Under the pieces are notes generated by a model that worked only from the letters and a program-made list of their open reading frames with translations, ran no database searches and was not told where the DNA came from. DNA of 64,000 nucleotides. Source: Litomosoides sigmodontis. Lineage: Eukaryota > Nematoda > Chromadorea > Rhabditida > Onchocercidae. A program made the translations under genes and the position numbers. The first letter of the stretch is position 1. Each line of letters starts with the position of its first letter. Shown piece by piece: positions 43,125-64,000 of this stretch. The stretch covers positions 8,353,817-8,417,816 of the forward strand of contig OY718804.1 in NCBI GenBank assembly GCA_963070105.1, given 5' to 3'.

Positions 43125-46073
43125 CTAACGTAGTTTTATCTGATAACACGGTCCCACCTGTTGTTGATATTGATGTCCAGCACCTGATGGAAGAGACGGT
43201 AACGGTGCACTGATTCGAACTTGCGTTGCGTTCGGAACATTTGTGGATGTCAAATAACCTGACTGTATTGTCATATGTTCATCACTTTCCGCGGTCACCT
43301 GTAACGGATTTTTCATGGTTTCCACATAGTGGGAAATGCATGCACCCAGAACTGGTGTATCTCTACATTTTTATCTCCTGCGCTTATGACGTCGTCCGTT
43401 GCATTATGCATGGACACCAATTCCACTGATCATAGCTGGAAATGTCCCGGTCGGTGAAATGTAGCCGGAACTACACTACTGTTTAAGGAAAACTCAAACA
43501 TATACATAACTGAAAGTTACCGGTGGCACAACGCTATTATGTGTTGTTGAAACAGAAACGGCTGAGGGCGAAATTGGTACTAAATTTGTTGATAAAGTAG
43601 CATTTCCAGCTGCAACTTCATTACTTTTATTAATTTCTTGAGAAGTCAGAACTCTCAGATTTAACGAAAGAACAGCTCACTGTTATTAATACGTTGATGT
43701 GATTGTTGCACATGGTTGTTTAAGCCAACGATGGTTTTGTAACGTTTTGAACACTGGCTACATTTGTAGGGGCGTAAACTATAAATCATAATAGTTTTAA
43801 GATTAATTTTGCTAAAATGAGCCAGTTTGAAAGAAAACCTTGACGTTAAGTGCAACCTCAAATAGTTTTACTTGGCCTGTATCTAAGCCAAATTTGAATT
43901 AAGTACAAGAGTATGAGGAAAGTCCGAAACATAAAGTAACTTCCTTTCCATTAACCTCTCTGATATATGATAAGAAATATTCTCTTTCACAAAAAACAAA
44001 CTTTGCATATTTACTGGGCGCGCCGGACTGTATTAGTGGCGCTACTTGCCCAGATACCACTGCAGTTAAGTCGAATGACACTGCACTATTTGCACCATTG
44101 TCCTCAGTGTAACCATGTACTTGACGTGCATGATAACGTGCTCCTTGCAAATTTTTGTACCGTTTGTTACATCCTTCAACTGGGCATTTGTGTCGCCTTT
44201 CATCAGTCCTATGCAATTTGAATGTGCATTTAAGGCGAAATTAATGGAAAGAAATAAAGCGGGATAGAAAACGAAATTTCAAACAAAAATGATATTCATA
44301 AGGACGGGAATTCACATCCAACATGCGTTTTAGCGAAATAGCTGAGCAAAGTTCTGATGCCAATTTTGTGTAAAAAAATAGCATAGAAAAAAGAACTCAA
44401 CTTTTCTGCAAAATTTCATTAGGAGATTACATAAAATGATTTGAATTTTAAATCTCACCCTTGCTCAAAGTCGTCACACTCTTCGTTTCTGTATGTATCA
44501 TTCGACTCCTCATCGTGAGTGTCTAAAAACCAGGATAACTTCAAAAGTAAAATTACTTGGAATTTTTTTCACTTTTTGCAGCAAAAAAAAGCATTGATGA
44601 TGAGTTTTAGCGGAACTATTTTTCCATATGCTCTAATCAATAATTTCTCATTTTCTGTGGAAAGTCTTTGACGTCAAACTTCTCAAAACTTTACGCGTCA
44701 CTGTTTACATCCTTTCTGAATATATGACACCAATAATACCAACGATATATGATACCAACTGACAACATAAGAAATAAATTAGAATTTAGAAAACTACCAA
44801 AACGCGACTTGTCTCCAGCTTGTCCCAAAGCATTTGCTCCAGCAACTGCAGCAGCCAATGTTTTTTTCCTGGAAAACCACGAAAGTGATATAAAAGCAAT
44901 CACGACCTGTAATGACTACCTTTTCAATCCTAGAAACAAAATTATGTGAGGAGAGAATCATCGACAGCAAGCCAATGATGGAATTTATAGGTCTTAAATC
45001 ACACTTCAGAAAAGAGTCAAAAATAGTTATCAAAGTACTGATCTAGCAATATCTCTGGTAAGGTAAATATTATGAAGTCTTTTTTACCTGTAGTGGCCAA
45101 TTGCAAGCTTCACGGGTTCAGGATTAACGGGAACTGCTTTCTGAGAAGGCAGTTTTGAAAATAACCTAAAAATATTACTAAAATTTGAACAAACTGAATT
45201 AAGAAAACGGAAGAAATTTTTGTTTTCTTCTTAATCTTTTTATCAAACATAAACAACTCATTTATTTTTTCTTCATGATTTAAAGAATACTTTCGTGCGA
45301 ACAATTTTTTCCCTATTCATAAAAGTTCAAAATCACGTCTAATTCTTTCTGCTAGCAAAATTAAAATATATCTCTCTGAGACTATATTTTTGAGACTTGA
45401 ACAAAAGCTTACTTGCAAATGGTGCTCAGTGGAAAAACAGCGGTTAATGCAGCAGCTTTTAATGGATCATCGTTCATTGAAGAATTTTTAGCACTTTCTT
45501 TTTTCTTCATTTCGTCCTCGAATACGGCTATAACAAGCATAGCAAATGAAATTCAAAGTCAACCAGCAAGCAATATGCATTCACTTATTATTGTCTGCAT
45601 TAAACAAATAATTATGTGCCATTATTAACTTTTTAAGAAGTACTTTTCATAACACACTAGTGAATGCACACATCACACTATTATCAGTTCAATTAACTTC
45701 TAAGCTGTAATAAAGGCCGAAGTTGGAAACTGCCGGTCTTACCTACCATTAATTACAAAATTAGTCTTCAACAGTATTTCAGAAAGAGGTTTAATTTACT
45801 ATTCCCCTCATATCTTTCATTAAAGCAGAATTAAAAACCGTGTCAGACGAGATAATTACAAGTTGCGGAAGCAATAAATGATTGATTCACATTTGCTAAC
45901 TTTTCGGAAACCATTCTATCCTAGAAACACCAAAAAAACAAGAAATTAATAAAATAAATTAAATTACGAATATGTGTCTCCTCGATGTGTTGCAGCAAAT
46001 CGTGTAGATTTCCAAAATTAAGTCCACAGCCACTGAATTGACAAATATTAACACTTAACAACGCTAAAGCCAT
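43125..46073 (-). CDS. JAZF1-like C2H2 zinc-finger protein
   Basis: Likely nuclear zinc-finger protein related to JAZF1, a NuA4/TIP60 complex-associated factor. Likely exons in transcript order: 46073-45968, one near 45920-45860, 45527-45413, 45165-45088, 44868-44798, 44522-44459, 44208-44015, one around 43778-43700, one around 43640-43510, and 43310-43125. Finger 1 is CQFSGCGLNFGNLHDLLQHI..TH, as in the JAZF1 N-terminus. An acidic segment (THDEESNDTYRNEECDDFEQ) precedes finger 2 CPVEGCNKRYKNLQGARYHARQVH, followed by finger 3 CSQCSKRYKTIVGLNNHVQQSH. The C-tail is Gln/Ser/Pro/Thr-rich. The joins exon 1-2 and finger 2-3 do not fit in phase with the obvious splice sites, so boundaries there are provisional. 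It is divergent from the SSL-1 gene, 1 kb away. Confidence 0.75.
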
Positions 46074-47097
46074 CTTCCTGTAAGAAGCAAAATCAAGTCT
46101 CCATCGCTACGTTATGAATTTCAATGCACAAGTCCTAAGAACACAAAATTTTCATAAAAAATGCTGGGTGGAAAAACTGAAACTTGAAATATGCGTGGAA
46201 ATAATATAAAGAAATAAAAATTTTTTTATATATGAACCAAATTACAGAGCAAATTTTAGTATAGAGGGAATAAGCAAAAGAAGCGATCTAATCCGAAATT
46301 TCATCTCTCTTCCTTATATATTAACTGTTGCACTTTTATCACTTAACAATTATGCTCACGGCAGAATTAGGATTTCAAGAGGTCGTGGTAGTCATGGAAG
46401 ACCACGATATCAGCCGACTCAGCTTACTCACATGAACGATTTGTCCAACCATCTGTTAATTAGGCTATTTGTTCATTAATCCATCGATCTACGATCATGT
46501 GTGAATGTCACAATTCATAATCAGTAATAAATTAACAAAAACGGTACGTGGCTTACGTTAGACCATGGCTTACGTTTCTTAGTACCATTCCACACCACCA
46601 ATTTCCATCTCGTTTGTGCTTGAAATTGGTGAGCAGGAATTATGCAACAGCACTGCATGCCAATCCAAAACAAAAAAAAGATCTAACTTGAGGTAGAAGA
46701 GTGACCCATCAATGAGTTGAGTTAGTGCGGTCTAACTGAGAATTTTCAGTTGCATTGGATTGTATGATTCTCGTAACGCCCGATTGCCGATCGTGTTGGA
46801 GAAGGTATGGTATCGCTGTGGCAGCTTGTTCTCACAGGTCAAAACTCGTGAGGTTCGATTCCGGGGTTGGGGTATGGGTGGTGTGTTGCTGGTGTGTGAT
46901 TTTACACGCGGCGCCCTAATTAACGGTTTTGCGCATATTTCTTCTCTGTAAATTATGTTAAAAATTTCACATTGTTGGAGGAGGAGAGTGGTTATTGTGA
47001 AGTAATGATTGAGAAAATTACTACAGGACTTTGGAGGGTTGCTGAAGTCATCGTAAAAACGCATCATGATTGCTAATTGGACGTTTGCCAGTCAATT
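46074..47097. other. Divergent promoter region JAZF1-like / SSL-1
   Basis: 1.0 kb between two divergently transcribed chromatin-related genes. The half near SSL-1 (46740-46960) is more GC-rich than its surroundings and includes several CpG dinucleotides. Overlapping open frames on both strands there match nothing recognisable. Confidence 0.5.

Positions 47098-64000
<16,903 letters not shown>

Noticed and set aside
43661..46073. JAZF1-like gene as a pseudogene because of apparent one-base phase conflicts
   Set aside because: Alternative acceptors resolve the finger 3 to tail join, and the finger residues are intact; the remaining conflicts are more likely my splice choices.
46852..46862. GGTTCGATTCC resembling a tRNA T-loop
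   Set aside because: The flanking stems do not pair and no acceptor stem or anticodon arm can be drawn.

Overview
The window is eukaryotic, intron-rich and AT-rich, with long (GATA)n, (CA)n and (GA)n microsatellites. The gene content points to a parasitic clade III nematode, probably filarial. The evidence is PAT-4/ILK, a gustatory-receptor-like (GUR) 7TM protein, a CCK-receptor-like GPCR, an SSL-1 type SWR1/p400 ATPase, and many short introns with nematode-style TTTCAG acceptors. The species is an inference. I rebuilt exon chains by hand from splice signals, reading phase and family similarity. For seven spliced genes the exon lengths sum to a whole number of codons, which supports those models.

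Layout. 1-3102: non-coding, with two DR1-like nuclear-receptor half-site repeats. 3103-9644 (+): CCK/gastrin-receptor-like GPCR whose first intron holds a ~640-bp GATA satellite. 9795-12785 (-): DPH1 (diphthamide synthesis). 13349-14097 (-): histone H2A with two introns. 15664-18816 (-): gustatory-receptor-like 7TM protein. 20109-23468 (-): integrin-linked (pseudo)kinase, pat-4/ILK. 23469-26768: microsatellite-rich intergenic DNA. 26769-34524 (+): PAN2, WD40/UCH-like deadenylase scaffold. 35380-36567 (+): intronless mitochondrial Obg GTPase, GTPBP10. 37151-42563 (+): XPB/ERCC3 helicase. 43125-46073 (-): JAZF1-like C2H2 zinc-finger protein. 47098 to beyond 64000 (+): SSL-1/EP400/Domino ATPase, open at the right edge.

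Most genes act in gene expression and chromatin: H2A and the H2A.Z-exchange type remodeller SSL-1, TFIIH helicase XPB, mRNA deadenylation scaffold PAN2, eEF2 modification by DPH1, and mitochondrial ribosome assembly by GTPBP10. The receptors and ILK are sensory/neuronal and muscle-attachment genes. PAN2, GTPBP10 and XPB run head-to-tail on + with gaps of 0.6-0.9 kb and may form an operon.

The most unusual observation is PAN2. Its C-terminal exonuclease domain aligns with the family but has lost the catalytic acidic residues, and the protein carries an inserted C-x5-C-x4-C-x3-H zinc finger of the kind that binds poly(A). This suggests a catalytically dead PAN2 that may have become an RNA-binding scaffold. 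Other notable items are a perfect 21-bp hairpin in a PAN2 intron, apparent Domino-A/B-like alternative C-termini of SSL-1, a GC-AG intron in XPB, and a solitary intron-containing H2A gene.
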